Below are positions 44,875 to 52,813 of a stretch of 64,000 nucleotides of DNA, one piece after another. Both the position numbers and the translations under genes were made by a program. The stretch's first letter is position 1. Each line of letters begins with the position of its first letter. A model generated the notes under the pieces. It searched no databases, had not been told where the DNA came from, and saw only the letters and a list, made by a program, of their open reading frames with translations. Origin of the DNA: Vreelandella boliviensis LC1 (GTDB taxonomy: Bacteria; Pseudomonadota; Gammaproteobacteria; Pseudomonadales; Halomonadaceae); NCBI RefSeq assembly GCF_000236035.1, contig NZ_JH393257.1:1351542-1415541 (forward strand), in the 5' to 3' direction.

Positions 44875-45618
44875 CTACTGCGGCATGATGCCACGTACGT
44901 CACTACGTGCGTCTCTGTAGTGGTCATCCCAGAGCAGTACGGCACCCGCTACGGCGCCGGGAATCAGAAATAGATTGGCCAGTGGAATCCAGGTGATTAG
45001 CGTGACCAGTCCTCCAAAACTGAGGCTTTGCCACCAGCGTTTAGAGAGCCGTTGACGCATATCGGCAAACGTCACCTTGTTATTATCCATTGGGTAATCC
45101 AAATAGGTGATGGCCATCACCCAGGCAGAAAATAGCGCCCACAGTAGTGGGGCAACTAAATTCACGCCTGGAATCCAGCTAATCACAAACAGGCCCGCGG
45201 CACGCGGCAGAATATAGGCGAGCTTAACGAACTCGCGACCGACGGCATCGATGGCTGTTTTGGTCAGATTTCGGTCATCAAGCGGTTCACGGCCAGTGGC
45301 TAGGATTTCAACTTTGGCGGCCAAAAATCCGTAAAAAGGGGCTGCAATTAGGCTGGTAACCAGCGTGAAGGTAAAAAACACCACTACTAACAGGCTAATC
45401 ACAAACAGGGGCCAGATAAGCCACGTCAGCCAATCCAGCCAGGCAGGCACCATGTTCATCCAATGAGCCAACCAGCCGTCGAAGCGGTTGAGGACAAAGC
45501 TGAACATACTCACATAGACAATCAGGTTGACGAGAATCGGCAGAAAAATATAGCGGCGCATTCCCGGCTGATATACACAGCGTGTACCTCGGCTAAGCGC
45601 AGTGACAGCATCCAGCAT
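44875..45618 (-). CDS. cysZ: Sulfate transporter CysZ
   Basis: 247 aa inner-membrane protein; about four hydrophobic segments including FLPILVNLIVYVSMFSFVLN and LLVVVFFTFTLVTSLIAAPFYGFLA, and the conserved AAPFYGFLAAKVE and YPMDNNKVTF regions. CysZ brings sulfate into the cell for cysteine synthesis. GAGGAG lies before the ATG. It follows phoU on the same strand with a hairpin in between. Confidence 0.9.
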   Translation of the reverse strand: MLDAVTALSRGTRCVYQPGMRRYIFLPILVNLIVYVSMFSFVLNRFDGWLAHWMNMVPAWLDWLTWLIWPLFVISLLVVVFFTFTLVTSLIAAPFYGFLAAKVEILATGREPLDDRNLTKTAIDAVGREFVKLAYILPRAAGLFVISWIPGVNLVAPLLWALFSAWVMAITYLDYPMDNNKVTFADMRQRLSKRWWQSLSFGGLVTLITWIPLANLFLIPGAVAGAVLLWDDHYRDARSDVRGIMPQ

Positions 45619-45642
45619 GATGGTGAGCTCCTCGTGATTGCA

Positions 45643-45666
45643 ACGTCCAGGCCGCAGCCTGGACGT
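45643..45666 (-). repeat. Hairpin between phoU and cysZ
   Basis: ACGTCCAGG (45643-45651) with CCTGGACGT (45658-45666), loop CCGCAG; outer TGCA/TGCA ends extend it with gaps. No T-run on the minus strand, so termination is uncertain; attenuation or mRNA stabilisation is possible. Confidence 0.5.
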
Positions 45667-45691
45667 ATTGCAGGAGGAAACCCCTATCAGG

Positions 45692-46417
45692 TCAAGACTT
45701 TTTTAGCACCTTCGGATCCAGGTCGTCGGTGTCGCTATGGCGAATATCCAGGCCTTTGACGAGATAAACCACGTACTCCGCCAGGTTATCGGCGTGGTCG
45801 CCTACCCGCTCCAGCGCGCGCAGTACCCACATTATGCTGAGTACCGACGTGATTGAACGCGAGTCTTCCATCATAAAGGTCATTAACGAGCGCATAGCGC
45901 TGCTGTACTCGTCGTCAACTAGCTGGTCTTCACGCACGACCTGCATAGCCAGGTCGGTATCGAAGCGGGCAAAGGCGGTGAGTGCGTCGCGGAGCATTTT
46001 ACGCACGTGCTCGCTGATGTGGCGCACCTCTACCAAGCCACGGATGGTGCTAGAGTTTTCGCTGAGTAGTAGCGCGTTGCGGGCGATTTTGCTGGCTTCA
46101 TCGCCAATTCGCTCAAGGTCTGAGGTGGCACGGATGACGGCCAGCACCAGACGCAAATCGGACGCTGCAGGCTGACGGCGCGCCAGTACGCGGGTGCATT
46201 CGTCGTCGATTTGCAGCTGCAGGTCGTTGACCTGACGGTCATTGTCACGCACCTGTTCGGCCAAGCGGGTGTCGCCTTCCAGTAGCGCAAAGACAGCATC
46301 CTGCACTTGTTTTTCCACCAGACCACCCATGGCCATCAGGTGGGTTTTCAGCTCTTCCAGCTCCTGGTTGAACTGGCGAGAGATATGCTGGCTGTGAGAG
46401 TCGCTAGTAATATCCAT
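45692..46417 (-). CDS. phoU: Phosphate signalling protein PhoU
   Basis: 241 aa, two three-helix-bundle PhoU repeats; conserved segments include HISRQFNQELEELKTHLMAMGG, DRQVNDLQLQIDDEC, DLERIGDEASKIAR, and ERVGDHADNLAEYVVYLVKG. It links Pst transporter activity to PhoR so that kinase activity is shut off when phosphate is plentiful. AGGAG precedes the ATG, 31 bp after pstB. Confidence 0.95.
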   Translation of the reverse strand: MDITSDSHSQHISRQFNQELEELKTHLMAMGGLVEKQVQDAVFALLEGDTRLAEQVRDNDRQVNDLQLQIDDECTRVLARRQPAASDLRLVLAVIRATSDLERIGDEASKIARNALLLSENSSTIRGLVEVRHISEHVRKMLRDALTAFARFDTDLAMQVVREDQLVDDEYSSAMRSLMTFMMEDSRSITSVLSIMWVLRALERVGDHADNLAEYVVYLVKGLDIRHSDTDDLDPKVLKKS

Positions 46418-46448
46418 GGAGCACTCCTGACGTTTCAGTCGCTAAGGC

Positions 46449-47264
46449 CTAGGTGATGCGGCCGGTGATGTAGTTTTCGGTGCGTTGCAAACGGGGGTTG
46501 GTGAAGACTTGATCGGTAGGCCCGTATTCAACCAGCTCACCTTGATGCAAAAAGGCGGTGTAATCCGATACGCGCGCCGCTTGTTGCATATTATGGGTGA
46601 CCAGTACCAGCGTCAGCTCCGACTTGAGGTTGCGGATCAACTCCTCAATTTTGAGGGTTGAAATCGGGTCGAGTGCTGACGCAGGTTCATCAAGCAGCAG
46701 CACGTCGGGCTGAACTGCTAAAGTGCGGGCAATCACCAGGCGCTGCTGCTGACCACCGGAAAGCTGCCAGGCGGAGCGGTGCAGGCGATCTTTCACTTCA
46801 TCCCACAGGGCGGCGGATGTTAGTGCCCACTCAATAATGTCGTCCCTTTTGCGCTTGGGAAGGCGCTGTTGCAGTCGCAGGCCAAAAGCAACGTTTTCAT
46901 AGATCGACATGGGAAAGGGGTTGGGCGTTTGAAATACCATCCCGACACGCCGCCGCAGCTCCGTCACATTCATTTGCGGGTCATGAATATCTTGCCCCTC
47001 CAGCTTGACCTGGCCGCTATGAGTTACCGACTCATTGAGATCGTGCAAGCGGTTAATCGCCCGCAACAACGTCGACTTACCGCAGCCTGACGGACCAATG
47101 AAGGCCGTTACACGATGACGCGGAACGCTAAGGGTTAAGTCGCGCAATGCCTCTTTCCCCGCGTAGGCGAGGCTAAAGTGATCGATACTCAGACAGCTGT
47201 GTTCGGACAAAAAGTGCGCCACTGGTGCCTGAGAGGTATTGGATGAATGTAATGACGCTAGCAT
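46449..47264 (-). CDS. pstB: Phosphate ABC transporter ATPase PstB
   Basis: 271 aa. Walker [13 protein letters not shown]-loop [16 protein letters not shown], signature LSGGQQQRL, Walker [13 protein letters not shown] and switch [12 protein letters not shown]. The N-terminal 25 residues are a poorly conserved extension. Its start overlaps the pstA end by 7 bp, so transport genes are translationally linked. Confidence 0.96.
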   Translation of the reverse strand: MLASLHSSNTSQAPVAHFLSEHSCLSIDHFSLAYAGKEALRDLTLSVPRHRVTAFIGPSGCGKSTLLRAINRLHDLNESVTHSGQVKLEGQDIHDPQMNVTELRRRVGMVFQTPNPFPMSIYENVAFGLRLQQRLPKRKRDDIIEWALTSAALWDEVKDRLHRSAWQLSGGQQQRLVIARTLAVQPDVLLLDEPASALDPISTLKIEELIRNLKSELTLVLVTHNMQQAARVSDYTAFLHQGELVEYGPTDQVFTNPRLQRTENYITGRIT

Positions 47265-48682
47265 TCGTTTCCCCGTTGACGCCTAAGATAATGACGCAGA
47301 AATATGGCAGTTAGGTTAAGCACCAGCACAATCAACACTAAAAGTAGCGCTGTGGCGTAAACCAGCGGTATGGCGGCCTGCACATCTTCGCCGTGAAAGG
47401 CGGTATCAAATAAATGATAGCCAAGGTGCATGAACTTGCGCTCTAAATGTAGGTAAGGAAACTCACCATCAATCGGCATTTGTGGCGCTAGTTTGGCGAC
47501 GCCAACGAGCATTAATGGCGCTACCTCGCCAGCCGCGCGGGCAACCGCTAAAATGACCCCCGTCAGCATGGCGGGGGCTGCCATGGGCAGCACGATGCGG
47601 GTGAGCATCTCTAAGCGGGTAGCACCGAGCGCCACGGCCCCTTCACGTTGAGCCTCGGGAATCCGCGCCAGCCCCTCCTCTGTGGCCACAATCACCACCG
47701 GTAGGGTCAGCAGTGCCAGGGTGAGTGACGCCCATAGCAGGCCGCCAGTGCCAAACGTGGGTGACGGCAGCGTATCGCTGAAAAACCACTCATCCAGCGA
47801 GCCGCCAACGCCGTAAACAAACACCCCTAAGCCAAATACCCCATACACAATCGACGGGACACCCGCCAGATTGCGCACACCAATGCGGACTAGCCGAGTT
47901 AGCCGACCTTGATGAGCGATTTCATTAAGATAAATGGCTGCCAGCACCCCAAACGGGGTCACGATAACTGACATTAAAATCACCATTAGCACCGTGCCAA
48001 ATATCGCTGGCCAGACGCCACCGTCGGTATTGGCTGCCCGTGGGCCCTCACTCAGAAACCGCCAAACCGCATCCCCCCAGGCGAACGTTTTCTGCCACCA
48101 TGCCATGGCATTAGGCGTCTGAGCGCTCACCACGTTGGCCAGCGGTTGGCGCAGGATTTGGCCGTCTACGGTGGTGAGCAGCAGCTGACTCTCCTGGCGC
48201 TGGTTGGCGGGTAGCTTTAAGAGAGTCGCCAACTGTTGCCAAGCGGCGTCTCCCTCCCAGCGCTGGCCGTGCTGCTCAATTGCCACTAAACGGCCGATAA
48301 AGTCGCCCCAAGGGCTGCGGTCCAAACGAATCAAGTCGGTTGGCTGGGCGCGCTCGACAATTTCATCAATCGCCACCCAGCGCCAGCGAACGCCATCGAT
48401 ATCTTGGTTGCCGGTGAAGTAAAGGCGTTCATCGCCGTCCTGCTGGGGCAGAGCGACCTCACGTACGGCTTGACCAGCAAAGGTTTCCCCTGAACTAAGG
48501 GTGATCTCTTCTAGCGTGGCGGGCCAAAAGTGCCCTAGCCCGCGTACCAGCAGTAACGTGAGTAGGGCGCCCAGCATCAGCAGGGAAAGCGCTACGCTGG
48601 CTGCACATAGCCAGGGCCATAAGTCATTTACCCGGCTAAAACGCGGGTGGCGAGAGGCGGAGTTGGCCGAGACAGAGGTCAT
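47258..48682 (-). CDS. pstA: Phosphate ABC transporter permease PstA, long form
   Basis: 474 aa, well above the ~290 aa of E. coli PstA. The extra length is a polar insert of about 170 residues (roughly 45-215) between the first membrane helix and the permease core, presumably periplasmic; long forms are known in Pseudomonas-type species. The core includes [15 protein letters not shown], the [13 protein letters not shown] region and the EAA-type loop [19 protein letters not shown] overlap with pstC. Confidence 0.92.
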   Translation of the reverse strand: MTSVSANSASRHPRFSRVNDLWPWLCAASVALSLLMLGALLTLLLVRGLGHFWPATLEEITLSSGETFAGQAVREVALPQQDGDERLYFTGNQDIDGVRWRWVAIDEIVERAQPTDLIRLDRSPWGDFIGRLVAIEQHGQRWEGDAAWQQLATLLKLPANQRQESQLLLTTVDGQILRQPLANVVSAQTPNAMAWWQKTFAWGDAVWRFLSEGPRAANTDGGVWPAIFGTVLMVILMSVIVTPFGVLAAIYLNEIAHQGRLTRLVRIGVRNLAGVPSIVYGVFGLGVFVYGVGGSLDEWFFSDTLPSPTFGTGGLLWASLTLALLTLPVVIVATEEGLARIPEAQREGAVALGATRLEMLTRIVLPMAAPAMLTGVILAVARAAGEVAPLMLVGVAKLAPQMPIDGEFPYLHLERKFMHLGYHLFDTAFHGEDVQAAIPLVYATALLLVLIVLVLNLTAIFLRHYLRRQRGNEC

Positions 48683-49791
48683 AGTGTACCTCCTATCTGA
48701 CGGTAGCGGCGGCGCAAGCGTTGGCGGACGACCTCGGCAAGGGTGTTGACCAGAAACGTGAATATAAATAGCACCAGCGCGGCCAAAATCAGCAGATGGT
48801 AAGTCTGGCTACCGGGTGACGCTTCAGGTAGCTCGATGGCGATAGCCGCGGCCATCGAGCGCATTCCCTCAAAGGGGCTGGCGCTAAACAGGGCAGTATT
48901 GCCACTGGCCATAAGTACTATCATGGTTTCGCCCACCGCCCGGCCCGCACCAATCATTATCGCCGAGAAGATACCTGGGCCCGCTGCCACCAGTGCCACT
49001 TTCCACAGCGCCTGCCAGCGGCTGGCACCCAGCGCCTGGGCGCCCTCTATTAAGGTCGAAGGCACATCGGCCAGCGCGTCTTCTGCCAGTGAGTAGATGC
49101 TGGGGATAACCGCAAACCCCATGGCAATGCCGACGATCAGCGCGTTACGGGTGGCGTAATCCATGCCGTAGCGCTGGTCGAGCAATTGGCGTAGGTCACC
49201 GCCTAACCAATGCTGCTCTAACCATGGTGCGAGCCATAGCGCTATCGCCACCATGAAGACAAACCAGGGCACTAGCCAGAGACCTGCCCAGGAAAGCGGT
49301 AATCGACGGCGTAAGCGTGTTTTTGCCAACTGCCAGAGTAAACCGGCCAGCGCAGCACTGAGCGGCAGCCAAATGATCAGCATTAAAGCGCTGGCGAGAT
49401 GACGCTCTACCCAAGGTGCCAAAATAAGCCCGGCAATAAAGCCCACCACCACACCGGGGATAGCCTCCATCATTTCGAGCGCGGGCTTGATGCGCGAACG
49501 CAGGCGCGCTGACATAAACAGCGCAGAGTAAATTGCGGCCCCTAAGGCCACGGGAATGGCGAATAGCAGCGCAGCTAGCGCGGCCTTGAGGGTGCCCCAG
49601 GCCAGGGGTGAGAGCTTAGCCAGGGCTAAGGTATCGCCAATCACCAGCAGTGGCAGGGTTTCCCACACCAAAAAAACGCCGATCGCCAGAATTGCCAGCA
49701 GCACGCCCACGCCGCCCGCGGTAATTAAACCGGTAGCCACGCGATCCTGCAGCAGCCGCTGTCGAGAAGAGCTTAACCGAGGTGGGGTCAT
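48679..49791 (-). CDS. pstC: Phosphate ABC transporter permease PstC
   Basis: 370 aa with six or more membrane segments; PVALGAAIYSALFMS, MEAIPGVVVGFIAGLILAPW and the coupling loop IEGAQALGASRWQALWKV followed by GRAVGETMIVLMASGN. A Pho-box-like pair of GACAG/CTGTC repeats lies about 55 bp upstream on the minus strand, so pstCAB-phoU may have its own PhoB-dependent promoter inside the pst cluster. Confidence 0.93.
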   Translation of the reverse strand: MTPPRLSSSRQRLLQDRVATGLITAGGVGVLLAILAIGVFLVWETLPLLVIGDTLALAKLSPLAWGTLKAALAALLFAIPVALGAAIYSALFMSARLRSRIKPALEMMEAIPGVVVGFIAGLILAPWVERHLASALMLIIWLPLSAALAGLLWQLAKTRLRRRLPLSWAGLWLVPWFVFMVAIALWLAPWLEQHWLGGDLRQLLDQRYGMDYATRNALIVGIAMGFAVIPSIYSLAEDALADVPSTLIEGAQALGASRWQALWKVALVAAGPGIFSAIMIGAGRAVGETMIVLMASGNTALFSASPFEGMRSMAAAIAIELPEASPGSQTYHLLILAALVLFIFTFLVNTLAEVVRQRLRRRYRQIGGTL

Positions 49792-49844
49792 GGCGATATC
49801 ATGGCAAAACCGAGGTGATCACAGAACTGACCAATATGTATTGA

Positions 49845-49862
49845 AAGACAGTGCATAGACAG
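49845..49862 (-). promoter_or_regulatory. Pho-box-like repeat upstream of pstC
   Basis: On the minus strand CTGTCTA and CTGTCTT are 11 bp apart (GACAG at 49847-49851 and 49858-49862 on the plus strand), close to the Pho consensus. The same gap has an inverted repeat TGTCAT-TTAG-ATGACA (49887-49902) at the end of pstS. Confidence 0.5.
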
Positions 49863-49907
49863 GTTCCTTACCCTAAGATAATTATGTGTCATTTAGATGA
49901 CAGTGGT

Positions 49908-50894
49908 TTACCACCTTTGTTGTGCGTTAAGGACACTGGGGGTTAACGGAACAAAGCCGGATGCGCGAGCAATCTGTTGGCCTTCATCGGACATAATCAA
50001 GCTGATTAGTGCCTGCTCGGCTGGGGGTAAGGTCTCTCCAGGCGGTAAGTTCACGTAGAGATATAGGTAGCGCGACAGCGGGTAATCACCGCTTTGTATC
50101 GCTGCTTCATCGGGCGGTATGGCGGTGCCACCATCGTTATAGAGGCTCAACGCGTGCACAGCTGGGGTTAGGTGGTTAAACCCGGCGTAGCCCATCGCAT
50201 TGGCGGATTCGCCAACAGCGGCGACCACTGCCGATGAGCCTGGGTGTTCACTGATATCGTTGCGAAAATATCCGCCGCATAATGCCCGCTCTTGAAATAG
50301 CCCATGAGTGCCCGAGGCAAGATTACGCCCATGTAACGCAATACGGCCAAATGACCAATCACGGGTTGCCGGGAGTTGTTCCCAGCGCCTGATCGGCGCC
50401 TCGGCACCGCAGGCACGCGAAGTCGAGAAGATTGCATCGACCTGCTGGCGGGTTAGCGCGCGCAGCGGGTTATGGCGGTGTACAACAACGATAAGCGCGT
50501 CTCGGGCAACCTTTAATTCCAGGAGTGGGTAGCCATAGCGCTCAATAAAGTTATCGCGCTCTTCGCTGGTCATCGGCCGAGACATCGGGCCAAGCCGGGT
50601 GGTGCCGGCCACCAGGGCTGTTGGCGCGCTGGCCGAACCGCTCGCTTGAAATTGCAGCTTTACGTCCGGATAGCGGGTGGTAAGGGATTCGCCCCAGCGC
50701 AGCATCAGCCCCGCCATGGTGTCAGAACCCACCGCGCCTAAGGTGCCGCTGATAGGTGCTGACTGCCCCCAGGCCAGGGGCGTCGCCAGCAGCAGGGTGA
50801 TCGCCGCATAGCGCAATAAAATATGCCGTATAGCGAAAGGTGAGCCCCTGTCTGTTAAAAAAGTTGTTAAAAGAGTCGTCAAACGAGTATTCAA
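49908..50894 (-). CDS. pstS: Phosphate-binding protein PstS
   Basis: 328 aa. Export signal (RHILLRYAAITLLLATPLAWG, cleavage near GQS) and phosphate-binding features GAVGSDTMAGLMLRW, ATRLGPMSRPMTSEE, and the DAIF-like segment VDAIFSTSRACGAEA. The signal is preceded by an unusual 20-residue N-terminal stretch made of TTLL/TTFL repeats. The start is a TTG with AGAGGA 7 nt upstream; no better start lies closer to the signal. Two Cys (ACGAE and ALCGGY) may form a disulfide. It heads the pst cluster. Confidence 0.9.
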   Translation of the reverse strand: MNTRLTTLLTTFLTDRGSPFAIRHILLRYAAITLLLATPLAWGQSAPISGTLGAVGSDTMAGLMLRWGESLTTRYPDVKLQFQASGSASAPTALVAGTTRLGPMSRPMTSEERDNFIERYGYPLLELKVARDALIVVVHRHNPLRALTRQQVDAIFSTSRACGAEAPIRRWEQLPATRDWSFGRIALHGRNLASGTHGLFQERALCGGYFRNDISEHPGSSAVVAAVGESANAMGYAGFNHLTPAVHALSLYNDGGTAIPPDEAAIQSGDYPLSRYLYLYVNLPPGETLPPAEQALISLIMSDEGQQIARASGFVPLTPSVLNAQQRW

Positions 50895-50932
50895 ACGAGC
50901 GTCCTCTTATGGTTAACTGAATCCATTCCTTT

Positions 50933-50952
50933 GTGTTGCGATGCAGCAACAC
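50933..50952. promoter_or_regulatory. Palindrome in pstS-thioesterase divergent region
   Basis: GTGTTGC (50933-50939), spacer GATGCA, GCAACAC (50946-50952); further GCAAC/CAACG half sites follow to 51000. Operator-like, 40-60 bp from both starts. No convincing Pho box was found in this gap. Confidence 0.45.
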
Positions 50953-51012
50953 TCATTAACAACGTGCCACTCAGCAACGTTTACAACAATAAACTGACTA
51001 AGCGACTAACAC

Positions 51013-51429
51013 ATGACTCTTTTGGAAACCGATTTGGACGACGTACCCGCCCCTCAGGGCCAACTTACTTTAAAATTACTGGCTTCCCGCCAAGATACCA
51101 ATTTTTATGGTGATATTCCCGGGGGGTGGCTGGTCAATCAAATGGATCAGGCGGCTGAACTGGCTGCAGGGCGTGAAGCGGGTGGCCGAACGGCGACCGT
51201 GGCGATTGAAGCCATGGACTTTTTAAGCCCCGTGCGCGTTGGCTCGATGGTCAGTGTCTACACCCAGGTAAAAGAGATTGGCAATAGCTCGATCAAAATT
51301 GACGTAGAGGTTTGGGTGCGGCCTCATCATGGGCAGCGTATAGAGGAGCGCCAGAAAGTCACCGAAGCGCGCTTTGTGATGGTTGCGCTGGACGATAACG
51401 GGCGAATCCGCGCGGTGCATAGCGACTAG
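51013..51429 (+). CDS. Acyl-CoA thioesterase, YciA-like hotdog protein
   Basis: 138 aa. Hotdog-fold core DTNFYGDIPGGWLVNQMDQAAELAA with the catalytic-region Asp, then TVAIEAMDFLSPVRVGSMVSVYTQV and SIKIDVEVWV, matching YciA-type broad-range acyl-CoA thioesterases that hydrolyse short to long acyl-CoA. Divergent from pstS. Confidence 0.88.
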   Translation: MTLLETDLDDVPAPQGQLTLKLLASRQDTNFYGDIPGGWLVNQMDQAAELAAGREAGGRTATVAIEAMDFLSPVRVGSMVSVYTQVKEIGNSSIKIDVEVWVRPHHGQRIEERQKVTEARFVMVALDDNGRIRAVHSD

Positions 51430-51452
51430 TTCCTCACTAAGTCTGCTTCCCA

Positions 51453-51485
51453 AAACAGCAAAGGGCGTTTAGTGCGCCCTTTGCT
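51453..51485 (-). terminator. Hairpin terminator between thioesterase and TRAP-type gene
   Basis: AGCAAAGGGCG (51457-51467) with CGCCCTTTGCT (51475-51485). On the minus strand TTTT follows (51455-51452), so it mainly serves the minus-strand gene; plus-strand transcripts lack a T-run. Confidence 0.65.
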
Positions 51486-51515
51486 ATGTCTGTCGCTTAC
51501 CCACTTGGCGGTTTA

Positions 51516-52610
51516 TTAACCACCGACGTTATCGCGGTTCTTGAGGTAGGCGTATTCACCAACATCGCTGAACGGACGTAGCAATTTCTGGAACGCAGAA
51601 TAAGACTCGTACACACGACGGGAATCCTCGTCGTTGTCGACCTGGCGCTGGATGGCTTCCTGCGAAGAGGTGTAAAGCGCGGCCATAACGTCTTCAGGGA
51701 AGGTTCGCAGCTGCACGCCATGCTCATCGACCAGAGCTTCCAGAGCTTGCGCGTTGCGGAAGGCAAATTCGCTGATCATGGCCAGGTTAGACGCCCGTGC
51801 GGCCTCACGGATCACGTCTTGCAGGTCTTCCGGCAGCGCGTTCCAGGCATCCAGGTTGATCGTGCCTTCCAGTACGGCAGAGGGCTCGTTCCACGCCGAG
51901 GTGTAGTAGTAGTCAGCCACCTGGTGCAAACCAAATGCCATGTCGTTATACGGCCCCACCCAGTCAGCGGCATCCAACGCGCCCGTTTGCAGCGAGGTGA
52001 AAATCTCTGAACCTGGAATATTCACAGTGCTGACGCCGATGCCGTTCATCGCTTCACCCGCCAAGCCAGGCAGACGAAGTTTCAGCCCCTGCATATCGTC
52101 TAGCGAGTTGATTTCTTTCTTGAACCAGCCCGCCATTTGCGTGCCGGTATTGCCCACGGCAAACGGCTTCAGGTTGTGATTGGCGTAGATCTCATCCCAC
52201 AGCTCCTGACCACCGCCATGGTATAACCAGGCGTTCATTTCGGTAGTCGTCATACCGAACGGTACGGCGGTAAAGAACTGCGAGGCAGCCACTTTGCCGC
52301 GCCAATAGTAAGAGGCAGAGTGACCCATTTCAGCGGTACCGGCAGCCACGGCATCGAATACTTCCAGGGCAGGTACCAGTTCACCTGCGCCGTGGACGCG
52401 GATTTGCATGCGGCCGTTGGAGAGCTGCTCTACCCGGCGGGCGAAATCATTCGCACCGGTGCCCAGGGCAGGAAAGTTTTTTGGCCACGAGGTGACCATG
52501 TCCCAGGTATAGGTCTCTTGAGCGCGCGCGCTGGAGGTGGTGACAAAGGGGGCGGCAACGGCCCCGGCGACGCCAAGGCTGGCGGTTTTGAGGAAGTGAC
52601 GGCGTTGCAT
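51516..52610 (-). CDS. TRAP-type solute-binding protein with Tat signal
   Basis: About 364 aa DctP-family binding protein. Twin-arginine signal QRRHFLKTASLGVAGAVAAP, then YTWDMVTSWPKNFPALGTG and the TRAP motifs MQGLKLRLPGLAGEAMNGIGV and ALDAADWVGPYNDM; this subgroup binds 2-oxo acids in characterised relatives. The ATG 52610 is chosen because it starts the twin-Arg signal; the frame runs to a TTG at 52637. No small or large TRAP membrane subunit is adjacent, so it is an orphan here. Confidence 0.87.
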   Translation of the reverse strand: MQRRHFLKTASLGVAGAVAAPFVTTSSARAQETYTWDMVTSWPKNFPALGTGANDFARRVEQLSNGRMQIRVHGAGELVPALEVFDAVAAGTAEMGHSASYYWRGKVAASQFFTAVPFGMTTTEMNAWLYHGGGQELWDEIYANHNLKPFAVGNTGTQMAGWFKKEINSLDDMQGLKLRLPGLAGEAMNGIGVSTVNIPGSEIFTSLQTGALDAADWVGPYNDMAFGLHQVADYYYTSAWNEPSAVLEGTINLDAWNALPEDLQDVIREAARASNLAMISEFAFRNAQALEALVDEHGVQLRTFPEDVMAALYTSSQEAIQRQVDNDEDSRRVYESYSAFQKLLRPFSDVGEYAYLKNRDNVGG

Positions 52611-52813
52611 GGTGAGCAAAACTCCAAAGGTGATCAAAGTATTGTTATAAAGGCGCTTGTTATCGGGCGCTAAGGGCGCAGTGTAAGCGCATTAGTATGC
52701 TGTATAGCGGATTTGGCTCGCAAGCCTTTCGATTCTCATCGCTGGCGTCTTTCATGCTGTAGCCTTGGCGTATCAGCGCCATAAGGGCCATTTTCCATGC
52801 ACGAACCGTCGGT

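Noticed and set aside
49887..49902. TGTCAT-TTAG-ATGACA as a Pho box
   Set aside because: It is an inverted, not direct, repeat and lies at the pstS 3' end.
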